64,000 bases of DNA from Pseudomonadota bacterium (lineage in GTDB: Bacteria > Desulfobacterota > Desulfobacteria > Desulfobacterales > JAHIVH01). The notes under the pieces were generated by a model, which saw only the letters and a program-made list of their open reading frames with translations, made no database searches and was not told where the DNA came from. Numbering within the stretch: the stretch's first letter is position 1; each line of letters starts with the position of its first letter. Both the position numbers and the translations under genes were made by a program. Positions 51,168 to 59,976 of this stretch are shown here, piece by piece. Where the stretch lies: assembly GCA_018816735.1 (NCBI GenBank), contig JAHIVH010000073.1:1-64000 (forward strand), in the 5' to 3' direction.

Positions 51168-52901
51168 TTGAAGAATTCATTAAAGCATTTCAAGAAAAAA
51201 GCGTTTGGTGAGTTGGCCGTTGATATGGGCTTTATGACTCAGGAACAACTGAATTTCGTTGTTTCCAAGAAAAATATTTCCAATCAGATGCTGGGTCAGC
51301 TTTGTATTGATGAAGGGTGCCTGGATGACGAGGAACTGGCCCGGATCATTGCCACGCAATACTCATATGATTATGTAGAACTGAACAATATCGAAGCGCC
51401 CGAGATCCTGAACCTGGTTGACATCGAGTACATGACGAAGTTCAAGTTCATTCCTTTCAGACAGAGAGGGGATGCTCTTGAAATTGCCATGGCTGAACCT
51501 ATGGATTACTTCAAGGTCGTTGATGAACTTGAAACACTTCTTGATATGGAAATTTCACTTGTTGTTGTCAGTAAAACCAAACTGAACGAGTTTCTGAAAA
51601 AACTGGATACATCAAAAAGCGCACTTGAAAGTGTATCAGACGACATGCGAATGGCCATTGTCAGGGAATCGGATCGGGGTGTCGAGGAACTGAGCCTGGA
51701 GAAGATATCTGCTGATGAGAGTGTGATCGTAAAAATAGTTGATTCCACGCTTTTGGATGCCATTACCAAACAGGCAAGTGATATCCATATTGAAACCTCT
51801 GATGTGGGGATACTGATCAGATACCGGATTGACGGTATGCTTCATCAGGCCACAGAACCCCTGGATACGGATTTGCAGAGTGCCATTGTCTCCCGGATAA
51901 AGGTCATGTCCGAACTCGATATCTCTGAAAAGAGGATTCCTCAGGACGGGCGGTTCAAGCTGAAAGTCCGGGAGCGGTATATTGATTTCAGAGTATCCAT
52001 ACTTCCCACGCTTTTTGGAGAAGATGTGGTTATACGTATTCTCGACCGGGACAAAATGATTTCAAGAGAAGGCAAATTCAGTCTGGATGCTTTGGCCCTT
52101 CCCCATGAAGAATTGGTGAGAATGCGGCGAATGATTCATGCACCTTATGGCATGTTTTTGATGACCGGTCCTACCGGAAGTGGGAAAACATCCACCTTGT
52201 ACAGAGCCATATCGGAAGTCAATCACAGTGATTCAAAAATCATTACCATAGAAGATCCTGTTGAATATCAATTGAAAGGCATTACACAGATTCCGGTAAA
52301 CGAAAAAAAAGGGCTCACGTTTGCCAAAGGTCTTCGTTCCATATTGCGCCATGACCCGGACAAGATACTTGTGGGTGAAATCAGGGATCAGGAAACAGCA
52401 CAAATTGCCTTGCAATCGGCGCTGACAGGCCATCTGGTTTTTACAACGGTTCACGCGAACAGTTCATTTGAAGTCATGAATCGTTTTGTGCACATGGGGA
52501 TAGAACCTTATAACCTGATGGCAGCGCTGAATTGCATTATTGCCCAGAGACTGATCAGGGTTTTATGCGAATGCAAAGGCGTGGCGTCTGTTTCCAAAAG
52601 CGAATTAATGGACTCCGGCCTTGATCCTGCCCAATTGTTTGGACACACCTTTTACAGGGCCAGAGGATGCGACAGGTGCAAAGGCACCGGGTATAAGGGC
52701 AGAAAAGCCATTGTTGAGCTGGTGGAGCTGGATGATGAAATGCGGGAAATGTTTATTAAAAGAGCCCCGTTAACCGAGCTCAAGAAAAAAGCCACGGTAT
52801 CCGGAACCGTTTTTTTACGAGGTGCTGCCATAAGAGAAGTGATAAACGGGGAAACAACACTTGCTGAAGCCAATCGGGTTACGTTTGTGGAATCGATGTA
52901 A
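51168..52901 (+). CDS. gspE: Type II secretion / pilus assembly ATPase GspE
   Basis: A 577-residue hexameric ATPase. N-terminal MshEN-type domain (about 10-150), then TGPTGSGKTSTLYRAI as Walker A (near 335-342), GEIRDQETAQIALQSALTGH as the Walker B/His box region, and TTVHANSS. Cysteines at CECK and CDRCKG form the zinc-binding module, with CECK in place of a longer CxxC pair. It powers pseudopilin assembly and presumably drives secretion or pilus growth. The TTG start has AGGGTG upstream; it follows gspF by 4 bp. Confidence 0.94.
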   Translation: MKNSLKHFKKKAFGELAVDMGFMTQEQLNFVVSKKNISNQMLGQLCIDEGCLDDEELARIIATQYSYDYVELNNIEAPEILNLVDIEYMTKFKFIPFRQRGDALEIAMAEPMDYFKVVDELETLLDMEISLVVVSKTKLNEFLKKLDTSKSALESVSDDMRMAIVRESDRGVEELSLEKISADESVIVKIVDSTLLDAITKQASDIHIETSDVGILIRYRIDGMLHQATEPLDTDLQSAIVSRIKVMSELDISEKRIPQDGRFKLKVRERYIDFRVSILPTLFGEDVVIRILDRDKMISREGKFSLDALALPHEELVRMRRMIHAPYGMFLMTGPTGSGKTSTLYRAISEVNHSDSKIITIEDPVEYQLKGITQIPVNEKKGLTFAKGLRSILRHDPDKILVGEIRDQETAQIALQSALTGHLVFTTVHANSSFEVMNRFVHMGIEPYNLMAALNCIIAQRLIRVLCECKGVASVSKSELMDSGLDPAQLFGHTFYRARGCDRCKGTGYKGRKAIVELVELDDEMREMFIKRAPLTELKKKATVSGTVFLRGAAIREVINGETTLAEANRVTFVESM

Positions 52902-52994
52902 TACGCAGGGTCATAACCTCGTTATATATTTGGAACAGGTTTTGCTTGTATTTTTGCCAACCGTATCTTTTTTTACCGGAATGACAGGGCGTCT

Positions 52995-53921
52995 ATGAGA
53001 CAAGGTTTTAAGAAAATCTGCACGGGTATTGACATCAGCAGGACTGCCGTGACTGCCGTTCGGATTGGCTTCAGCCCGGAAGGCTGGCGATTGTTTCAAT
53101 GCAAAAGCATTGAATTACCGGACGATGTGATCAGATTTTCCTATCGAAATCAGAATATCATTAAAAAAGACCTGTTCATCGATGCGGTAAAACAAGCCCT
53201 TGAGATTGAAGATGGCCGTGAGATCTTAACAGGTGTGGGACTCCCTAATGAAATTATAAAGATGTCCATTCAGGAATTTCCGGAGTTGCCGAAAGCCCGC
53301 CCTGAAATTGAAAGGATGGTTGCCTGGACCATAGAGCGATCGCTTCATTTCCCTGCCCACAGCACAAAAGTTTCCTATCACCCTGTCGGCTGGAAAAATG
53401 GCGTTGAACGAATGCTTGTGACGGCCGGTATATCTTCTGTGATAAGAGAATATGAGCTGGTTTTGAGGGAGAACCATATCTGCCCTGAAGTGATCCGTCC
53501 TGTGGGCATCACGCAGTTTAATTTTTATGCTGAAAAAATTCCGGATCAGGGCGTGGTTGCCTATCTGGGACTTTTTGAAAATTATTTTACCTTTTTTGTT
53601 TTTATTGAAGGTCAGCTTTCATTTTATCAGGGTATTAAAAAAGGACATTCCAGCAAACACTATCTGGATGATATCGATATGTGTTTTGAATTTTATGCGA
53701 ACCAGAATCCGGATCAGGAAATTGAGAGACTTTATATCGGCGGCTGCCAGGAAAATCGTGAAAAAATGCAGGATGTATTTGCATCTTTCGGAAACATGGA
53801 CGTAACGGTTTTAGATGAGTTTTCATTAATTGGAAAAGAAAAAGCCGTTGGCATGGATAAAAGGGAAGCACTTGCATATTATGCGGCTGCCATAGGGGCC
53901 GCCCAGAGTCTTTTAAAATAG
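52995..53921 (+). CDS. pilM: PilM-like actin-fold assembly protein
   Basis: A 308-residue protein of the PilM/GspL cytoplasmic type: GIDISRTAVTAVRIG is the actin-fold phosphate-1 loop, and YYAAAIGAAQSLLK closes it. Between, VGLPNEIIKMSIQEFPELPK resembles PilM. It would bind the N-terminal tail of the PilN-like protein encoded next. It is 93 bp after gspE in the same operon. Confidence 0.78.
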   Translation: MRQGFKKICTGIDISRTAVTAVRIGFSPEGWRLFQCKSIELPDDVIRFSYRNQNIIKKDLFIDAVKQALEIEDGREILTGVGLPNEIIKMSIQEFPELPKARPEIERMVAWTIERSLHFPAHSTKVSYHPVGWKNGVERMLVTAGISSVIREYELVLRENHICPEVIRPVGITQFNFYAEKIPDQGVVAYLGLFENYFTFFVFIEGQLSFYQGIKKGHSSKHYLDDIDMCFEFYANQNPDQEIERLYIGGCQENREKMQDVFASFGNMDVTVLDEFSLIGKEKAVGMDKREALAYYAAAIGAAQSLLK

Positions 53922-53971
53922 TGAACAGAGAATATGATTTCCTTTTTTTATAGCCCAATGAGGATTGCGTT

Positions 53972-54580
53972 TTGGAACCGATCATAGTCAATATCGCCAC
54001 CTTTGAAAAATTTGACAAGCGTATGTATCGCTATCTGATGATGGGGCTGATCTTGATTATTGTTATTCTGGCGATAGTCAATATCCGGTGTTATCTTAAA
54101 AACAGGTCAATCATCATTGACTATCAAAAGAGGATCAATGGTATTGACGTGGCTTTAAAAGAAGAAAACCGGTTGAGCAGCCAATCTGCAGATGACCTGG
54201 ATGATATTGAAAAAGAAAACCTTGAAAGGCATATTGCATTTGTAAATACCATTATTTTACATGATATTTTCCCATGGCCAAAAACACTTGATCTAATAGA
54301 AAAAACTATTCCGGATGACATCATTCTGGATCGAGTTGCCCACTCGCCGAACTATCAAACGTTAACCCTGCAGGGGCATTCGAAAACGACAGAAAGCGTG
54401 GCTGTTTTTCTGGATGGTTTGAAAAAGCAGATATTATTTAAAGAGGCCAGTTTGTCATCCTTGAGTATTGATTCTTTGAAAGAAGATGAACAAAGCTCAA
54501 AGAGCATCATCAAGTTTGATTTGTCTTGCACATTGGACCTGAATCGTATTTTTCAGGAGAAGACAGGCTTAAATGAATAG
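53972..54580 (+). CDS. PilN-like bitopic membrane protein
   Basis: A 202-residue protein with one membrane helix (about 21-44), a short cytoplasmic N-terminus (PIIVNIATFEKFDKRMYRYL), a coiled-coil-like stretch and a periplasmic ferredoxin-like domain (LTLQGHSKTTESVAVFLDGL). This is the PilN/GspL-periplasmic design. The start is TTG. Its last 8 bp overlap the PilO-like gene. Confidence 0.7.
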   Translation: MEPIIVNIATFEKFDKRMYRYLMMGLILIIVILAIVNIRCYLKNRSIIIDYQKRINGIDVALKEENRLSSQSADDLDDIEKENLERHIAFVNTIILHDIFPWPKTLDLIEKTIPDDIILDRVAHSPNYQTLTLQGHSKTTESVAVFLDGLKKQILFKEASLSSLSIDSLKEDEQSSKSIIKFDLSCTLDLNRIFQEKTGLNE

Positions 54581-55118
54581 AACGGACATTTTAAAAATTT
54601 TTCACCTGAAACGCATTTCTTTTGGAATCTGTTTTGTTCTTTTGGCAGCGAATGTCCTGATGTACATTATACTGGTTGCCGGACAGGGTAAGGATATTGA
54701 TTCTCTTCAGGAACGTTACAGTAAACTCAGGCGATTAAAAAACACACCAAAACCAAATGGCGAAACGGGTTATCTGGCGTCCCGAAAAGACCTTGAACAG
54801 TTTTATGATCATCTGGAGCCTGAATCCGATTTCATAGATATGGTAGGTGACTTGAAGGAAAGATTTACGGAATCCGGTCTGGTGGTCAGCAAAATGACTT
54901 TCAAGCCGGAGTATTTAGCGAACCATTCGCTGTGGAAATATACCACGTCTTGCACGGTTACAGGGGGGTACAGGCAGCTTAAGAAAATTCTTGCTGACAT
55001 ACAGACTTCGCCATTTTTATTATGTATCGATCAGCTTGCGTTTTATAATGATTCAAATGAAAAGGAAAAGGTGGATATGTCGATTGCGTTTACAACGTAT
55101 TACAAGGAGAAAACCTGA
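54573..55118 (+). CDS. PilO/GspM-like bitopic membrane protein
   Basis: A 181-residue protein with one membrane helix (about 17-36) followed by a coiled coil and a PilO-type ferredoxin-like domain: the CTVTGGYRQLKKILADIQTS block is typical. It overlaps the PilN-like gene by 8 bp. PilN and PilO partners form a heterodimer in the periplasm that links the ATPase complex to the secretin. Confidence 0.7.
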   Translation: MNRTDILKIFHLKRISFGICFVLLAANVLMYIILVAGQGKDIDSLQERYSKLRRLKNTPKPNGETGYLASRKDLEQFYDHLEPESDFIDMVGDLKERFTESGLVVSKMTFKPEYLANHSLWKYTTSCTVTGGYRQLKKILADIQTSPFLLCIDQLAFYNDSNEKEKVDMSIAFTTYYKEKT

Positions 55119-55126
55119 CAGACGCC

Positions 55127-55705
55127 ATGGACAGAAATAAAAAAATACTCATCTGTCTGGTCATTATTTTCATGATAACCTTGGCGTACAGGCTGAATCA
55201 TCCCTTTAAGCAGGCCACCGTAGCTGAACTGACCTATTCCGGTGAAAAGAATAAACGCGTCATCACCATGAAAATACCATCTGCTGAAGATGAAGACCTG
55301 AAAATAAGTCATACCCGTGTCATGATATCAGATTTTTTAAATCCACCCAGCCATTCAGGGGCTGTTATAAAAAATTTGTTTTTTGATGAAAAAAAAACAG
55401 TGCCCACGAATGAGAAAATTCCGGCTGAACCATTACCGATGGTTGAAGCAGAAGACACGGAGCCATATGTTCCGGATAAAATGGCAATCGTAGATGAAGA
55501 ATTGGGTCGCTTTACCGTTCTGGGGTCTTATGAAAGCAAAGGTGAAAAAGCCATTTTCCTTCAGAGGGGCAAAGAAACACTTGTCATCCGGGTCGGTGAC
55601 AGAATCGATGGCAAATATCGAGTCCAGGAAATCACAGGTCGTTCTATTAGACTGCTGGCAGAAACGCTTAATGAAACTGTGTATATCGACATGGGAGAAT
55701 TCTGA
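55127..55705 (+). CDS. PilP/GspC-like periplasmic link protein
   Basis: A 192-residue protein with one membrane helix (about 7-23), a proline-rich middle and a C-terminal HR-like beta domain (LGRFTVLGSYESKGEKAIFL, then RVGDRIDGKYRVQEI). This is the domain that PilP and GspC use to bind the secretin N-domains. It is 8 bp after the PilO-like gene and 61 bp before the secretin. Confidence 0.65.
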   Translation: MDRNKKILICLVIIFMITLAYRLNHPFKQATVAELTYSGEKNKRVITMKIPSAEDEDLKISHTRVMISDFLNPPSHSGAVIKNLFFDEKKTVPTNEKIPAEPLPMVEAEDTEPYVPDKMAIVDEELGRFTVLGSYESKGEKAIFLQRGKETLVIRVGDRIDGKYRVQEITGRSIRLLAETLNETVYIDMGEF

Positions 55706-55766
55706 TGGTGCTGTTCCTTTTAGAACGTCTGATTATCAAGAGTATTCCTTTTTCAGGAGTGATGCT

Positions 55767-58139
55767 ATGAGCGAAAATAATTTTAAGATAAAAACGGTTT
55801 TTTTAACTGCCCTTATCTTGTTTGCCATACTAAGCCTGTCCGGTTGTGCCGGGAGCGACAGATATATTAAAACCGGCAATGAATTAATCGATAATAATGA
55901 ATGGGATAAGAGCGTATCCTATTTAAGGGCGGCGAAAAAAAAATACCCCGGTAATACAGAAATAGAACTTCTTCTTTTTAGAGCAGAGTGGAATGCTTCC
56001 ATGATACATATGGAACGAGGCGAAACCCTGTTGAAAGACGGGCAGTTTGATGATGCTATTGAGGCTTTGAAAACAAGCATGTCATTTAATGCAGATAACC
56101 AGAAGTCAAAACTCCTAGTAAAAAAAGCGGAAGGTTTCAAAGAATCACATGCACTTGCCACGCGTGCGGAACAGCTCATGCAGTCCGGAGACTATGCCAA
56201 AGCGAGGCAGGTGGCTGAAAAATCGCTTCAGCTGAATCCTGAAAATCAGGCAGCACAAAAACTGCTGTCCTATTTCAAGTCAGATGAGAAAATATCACCA
56301 CAAGATGGCATGCCGCCCAAATATCAGCTGGAACTGAGGTCCACGGCCCCGATTTCTTTAAAATTTAAAAAAACACCGATTGTAAATGTTTTTGAAGTCC
56401 TGGCAAAGCTGTCAGGCATCAATTTTATTTTTGACAAGGACATGAAGGAAACAATGGTGACACTTTTCATGACAGACGTTTCCTTTGACCGGTTTATCGA
56501 TGTTCTTCTCAGGACGAATGATCTTGCCGCACGTATAATAAATGAAAAAACAATGCTGATATATCCGGATACGCCGGATAAAACAAAAGAATATGAAGAC
56601 CTTCAGGTAAGAACGTTTTACCTGAACAATATTGACTCTCCCAAAATGGTGTCTCTGCTTTCCAAGATTCTTAAGAACAATGATATGTCTGCCAATGAAA
56701 AGTTAAATACAATTGTCATTCGCGGCACCAGCGAAGTGATAGAACTGGCATCCCGGATTATCAATGCAAATGACAGGACACCGGCTGAGGTGTTGTTAAA
56801 TGTCGAGATACTCGAGGTGAAACGGGAAAAAGAAAAACAGCTGGGGCTTGAATTTTCAGATAGTGTGTCTTTGGGTATCGGGGCAACAAGCGAGACAATC
56901 AGCACCGAAACTTCAAAAGCGTCTTTTGCCTCACTTTACTCTCTTGACAGCCTGTCAAACAAGGAGTTACTCCTGTCTCTGCCAACCGCAACGATCAATC
57001 TGCTAAAGCGGGATGGCGATACCAAAATTCTTGCCAAACCGCAAATCCGGGTTAAAAATCTTGAAAAAGCATTCATTCATGTGGGAGACAGGGTGCCTAT
57101 TCGTTCAAACCGGAAAATCGATACAAGTGGTAATGAAACCTATGATTATGCCTATCAGGATGTGGGTATCAAGCTTGAGACCATGCCTGTGATCAATATG
57201 CAGAACGAAATTTCACTGACGTTGTCTCTTGAAGTCAGTGGCCTGGGCAGCAATGTGGGAACAGTATCTGATCCCCAGTACTCCATCAGGACACGAAACG
57301 CCAAAACGGTTTTGACCATGCAGGATGGGGAAGTGATCGTGATCGGTGGCCTGATCAGTGATGAGGAACGGGAAAATATTAAAAAAATACCCCTGTTGGG
57401 ATCGATTCCGATTTTCGGAAGCCTTTTTTCCAATTTTGATACCAATAATTCAGAAACAGATATCCTGATGGTGATTACGCCCTATGTGATTAAAACTCAG
57501 GAAATACCTGACAGGGATATGCTTGAGGTCTGGTCTGGCAAAGAAAGAAATTTTTCTTTGAGAGAGCCCTATGAGAGTGCGGTCAAGAAAGAAAAAGCCT
57601 ATCAGGCGTATCCTAATGAAGCCTGGTTCAGGAACCAGAATCAATTGAAAACCGTTCCTGCCGGGCCGGACGAGAAACAGGACCGGATTGTTCCTGAACT
57701 CTCTGGAAAACAACAAGACAGCATGGAAGATGCTCGTCTCCAAACAGATGATGCCGCCATGATAAAGGATGAGGAATCCGATGATCGGATTTTGGATACA
57801 CCTGACGATCAGAGGGCCGGGAATCAGAAGGAAAACCATACCGCAGGAACAGAACCATCCGGGACGGCCTGGGCAGTGTCCATGCCATACAGCATCCATG
57901 TCAATTCGTATTTAAAAAAAAAGCATGCAGATGATAGAGTGAATGAATTGTCAGCACTTAACTATGATGCATTCCTGGTGTTTGCGGAGATAACGGGAAA
58001 AGGGGCATATTATCGCGTATTTGTCGGGCGTTTCAAGAGCATGGACGATGCGAAAAACACATGCAGCATCTACCGGAAAAAAGAAGAATTTGCAAAAGAT
58101 ATATATGTGATGGCCCGGTGGGATGCATTTGGAGGATGA
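55767..58139 (+). CDS. gspD: Secretin (GspD/PilQ family) lipoprotein with TPR and SPOR domains
   Basis: A 790-residue outer-membrane secretin. Lipobox LSGC puts the lipidated Cys at residue 27. An N-terminal TPR-like helical region (about 35-175) is followed by STN and N-domains (PISLKFKKTPIVNVFEVL, DKDMKETMVT), a secretin channel core with VGDRVPIRSNRK and DGEVIVIGGLISDEE, then an acidic linker and a C-terminal SPOR domain (YSIHVNSYLKKKHADDRVNE, then YYRVFVGRFKS). SPOR domains bind denuded peptidoglycan glycan, so this secretin may be tethered to the cell wall or septum. The start at 55767 has CAGGAG upstream; longer in-frame starts lie inside the previous gene. Confidence 0.9.
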   Translation: MSENNFKIKTVFLTALILFAILSLSGCAGSDRYIKTGNELIDNNEWDKSVSYLRAAKKKYPGNTEIELLLFRAEWNASMIHMERGETLLKDGQFDDAIEALKTSMSFNADNQKSKLLVKKAEGFKESHALATRAEQLMQSGDYAKARQVAEKSLQLNPENQAAQKLLSYFKSDEKISPQDGMPPKYQLELRSTAPISLKFKKTPIVNVFEVLAKLSGINFIFDKDMKETMVTLFMTDVSFDRFIDVLLRTNDLAARIINEKTMLIYPDTPDKTKEYEDLQVRTFYLNNIDSPKMVSLLSKILKNNDMSANEKLNTIVIRGTSEVIELASRIINANDRTPAEVLLNVEILEVKREKEKQLGLEFSDSVSLGIGATSETISTETSKASFASLYSLDSLSNKELLLSLPTATINLLKRDGDTKILAKPQIRVKNLEKAFIHVGDRVPIRSNRKIDTSGNETYDYAYQDVGIKLETMPVINMQNEISLTLSLEVSGLGSNVGTVSDPQYSIRTRNAKTVLTMQDGEVIVIGGLISDEERENIKKIPLLGSIPIFGSLFSNFDTNNSETDILMVITPYVIKTQEIPDRDMLEVWSGKERNFSLREPYESAVKKEKAYQAYPNEAWFRNQNQLKTVPAGPDEKQDRIVPELSGKQQDSMEDARLQTDDAAMIKDEESDDRILDTPDDQRAGNQKENHTAGTEPSGTAWAVSMPYSIHVNSYLKKKHADDRVNELSALNYDAFLVFAEITGKGAYYRVFVGRFKSMDDAKNTCSIYRKKEEFAKDIYVMARWDAFGG

Positions 58140-58609
58140 TGCCGTTGAAAAGGATTTTTAATGCTGATGGGGTTACCTTGATTGAACTGGTCGCAACCAT
58201 GGCCATTTTATCTATATTGATGACAGGTATCGTTCCCTTGTCACAGGTCACATATAAAAGAGCCAAAGAAATCGAACTGAAGCAGAATCTGAGAATGATA
58301 CGAACCGCCATCGATTCATACAAGAAAATGGGTGATGACGGTCTTATACCGAAAGAAGCACTTTCAAGCGGATACCCTGAAAGTCTTGAGATTTTAGTGG
58401 AGGGTATCCCGCTTAAAGGTCCGGAATCAAAAAAAATGAAATTTTTGAGGCGGATTCCCCGTGATCCGGTGACAGAGGATGGGGAATGGGGGTTGAGATC
58501 ATATTCGGATGACAGCGATAGTGACATATGGGGCGGTCAGGATGTTTATGATATCTATTCAAAAAGTGACAGAAAAGCACTTGATGGGTCAAGCTATCGA
58601 AACTGGTGA
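58139..58609 (+). CDS. Type II secretion pseudopilin 1 (GspG-like)
   Basis: A 156-residue pseudopilin with the class III prepilin signal GVTLIELVATMAILSIL (mature Met-like residue after G, Glu at +5 present) and a soluble part with RIPRDPVTEDGEWG. The start is uncertain: ATG 58136 and 58139 lie just after GGAGG, and TTG 58145 has better spacing from it. It is translationally coupled to the secretin, and its product would assemble into a piston-like pseudopilus. Confidence 0.8.
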   Translation: MPLKRIFNADGVTLIELVATMAILSILMTGIVPLSQVTYKRAKEIELKQNLRMIRTAIDSYKKMGDDGLIPKEALSSGYPESLEILVEGIPLKGPESKKMKFLRRIPRDPVTEDGEWGLRSYSDDSDSDIWGGQDVYDIYSKSDRKALDGSSYRNW

Positions 58610-59007
58610 TGCATATGGCTAACCGCACAGGCAGGAATCAAAAAGGATTTACACTGATTGAAATGATGATTGTGATTTCATTGATCGGTATCCTTGCAAC
58701 CATGGCCATGCCCAATTTTCAGAAATCTGTAATAGGAGCCCGGGAAACATCGCTTCGCCGGTCCCTTTTTGTTTTAAGAGATGTGATTGATCAATATTAT
58801 GCAGATCATGGAAAGTATCCGGATAGCCTTGAGGTGCTTGCACAGGAAAAATATATACGGGAGGTTCCCAAAGATCCGTTCACATTCAGTGCATCGACAT
58901 GGATTCTGATTCCGCCGGAAGGAGAAGATGTTGAAGGTGGCATATATGATATCCATAGCGGGGCCAATTTGGTCAGCCTTGAAGGCGTGCCTTACAATGA
59001 GTGGTAG
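58609..59007 (+). CDS. Type II secretion pseudopilin 2
   Basis: A 132-residue pseudopilin: GFTLIEMMIVISLIGILATM after a short leader, with Glu5. A GspG-like C-terminal part has DQYYADHGKYPDSLEVLAQE and VPKDPFTFSA. A TGATG overlap with pseudopilin 1 couples their translation. Probably the major pseudopilin, since it is closest to canonical GspG/PilE length and motifs. Confidence 0.85.
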   Translation: MHMANRTGRNQKGFTLIEMMIVISLIGILATMAMPNFQKSVIGARETSLRRSLFVLRDVIDQYYADHGKYPDSLEVLAQEKYIREVPKDPFTFSASTWILIPPEGEDVEGGIYDIHSGANLVSLEGVPYNEW

Positions 59008-59019
59008 GGGGAGGGGAAG

Positions 59020-59538
59020 ATGGCCGGTAATGACTGCTGTGAGTCTTCGTTTATGGATATACCGGAAAAGGCGGACGGATTTACACTTATCAGCGTACTT
59101 TTCATGATGGTTGTTTTTGGCATCGTCATGATGGGAGCCGGCAAATATTGGCAAACGACTGTGAAACGGGAAAATGAAAAAGAATTGCTGTTCAGGGGAG
59201 ATCAGATTCAGCAGGCGATCAAATCGTATTACCTTTCATCAAGAGATGAAAAGAATCCTTCATATCCTCAAAATTTTCAGGCGTTATTGAAAGATCCCCG
59301 ATCAATGACCGTGAAAAGGCATTTGAGAAAAATCTACAGAGACCCGATGGTGGAAAATGGAGAGTGGGGACTTGTCCTGGATAAGGGGGGGAAATTCAAG
59401 GGTGTTTTCAGCAGAAGCAAGAAAAAACCGTTAAAGGTTGCGGGATTTTCAAAAGAGTATTCCTATTTTGAGAATGCAACAACCTATTCTGACTGGCGAT
59501 TTGTTTATGAGAATAAAAATGGTAATAAACAGGAATAA
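59020..59538 (+). CDS. Type II secretion pseudopilin 3, lacking Glu5
   Basis: A 172-residue protein with the prepilin-like signal GFTLISVLFMMVVFGIVMMG. Position 5 of the mature helix, normally Glu, is Ser here. The soluble region (SYPQNFQALLKDPRS, IYRDPMVENGEWGL) resembles that of minor pseudopilins. A missing Glu5 is typical of minor tip pseudopilins (GspK type), so this may be the tip subunit. It has a strong ribosome site (GGGGGAGGGG). No prepilin peptidase gene is present in this window. Confidence 0.8.
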   Translation: MAGNDCCESSFMDIPEKADGFTLISVLFMMVVFGIVMMGAGKYWQTTVKRENEKELLFRGDQIQQAIKSYYLSSRDEKNPSYPQNFQALLKDPRSMTVKRHLRKIYRDPMVENGEWGLVLDKGGKFKGVFSRSKKKPLKVAGFSKEYSYFENATTYSDWRFVYENKNGNKQE

Positions 59539-59563
59539 TTTAGTATATAGGGACACTGTTAAA

Positions 59564-59932
59564 ATGAAATTAGGGATAATCTTTCTGTTATGTATTTTTT
59601 CTTTAACAAATATTTCTCCATCTGTTTCCGCCGAATCCATGGATGAGATGATAGACCAGCTCGGCCGGGAGTTTGACTCATTAAAACCACCCCCAAACAG
59701 TTCGGTCAATGCAGATTATAAGCTGGAACAAGCTGCGTTGGGTACGTTGTATACGGCCAAGGCAATCAATAAACTATTTGAACAGAATCAGGAAATGCTG
59801 GAGAAGTATAACGAGATGTTAATGAAGTATAACGAAATGGTTGAACAAAACAAAGAGGTGATCCGGCTCCTTTCAATTATTGCCAAAAAGGAAGCGGAGA
59901 AGGAAACACCGAAGGCCGTTTCCGCAGATTGA
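59564..59932 (+). CDS. Small exported coiled-coil protein
   Basis: A 122-residue protein with a signal peptide (cleavage near SVSA|ES, about residue 25), a region with MDEMIDQLGREFDSL, and a coiled coil containing two copies of YNEM (EMLEKYNEMLMKYNEMVEQN). It is the last gene of the secretion operon; AGGGA precedes the ATG by about 10 bp. The family is unknown, and a role as periplasmic helper of the secretin or pseudopilus is inferred only from position. Confidence 0.55.
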   Translation: MKLGIIFLLCIFSLTNISPSVSAESMDEMIDQLGREFDSLKPPPNSSVNADYKLEQAALGTLYTAKAINKLFEQNQEMLEKYNEMLMKYNEMVEQNKEVIRLLSIIAKKEAEKETPKAVSAD

Positions 59933-59976
59933 AGGGGTTTCCACGTGTTATAAAAACAGCATTTTGGGGATGGATA

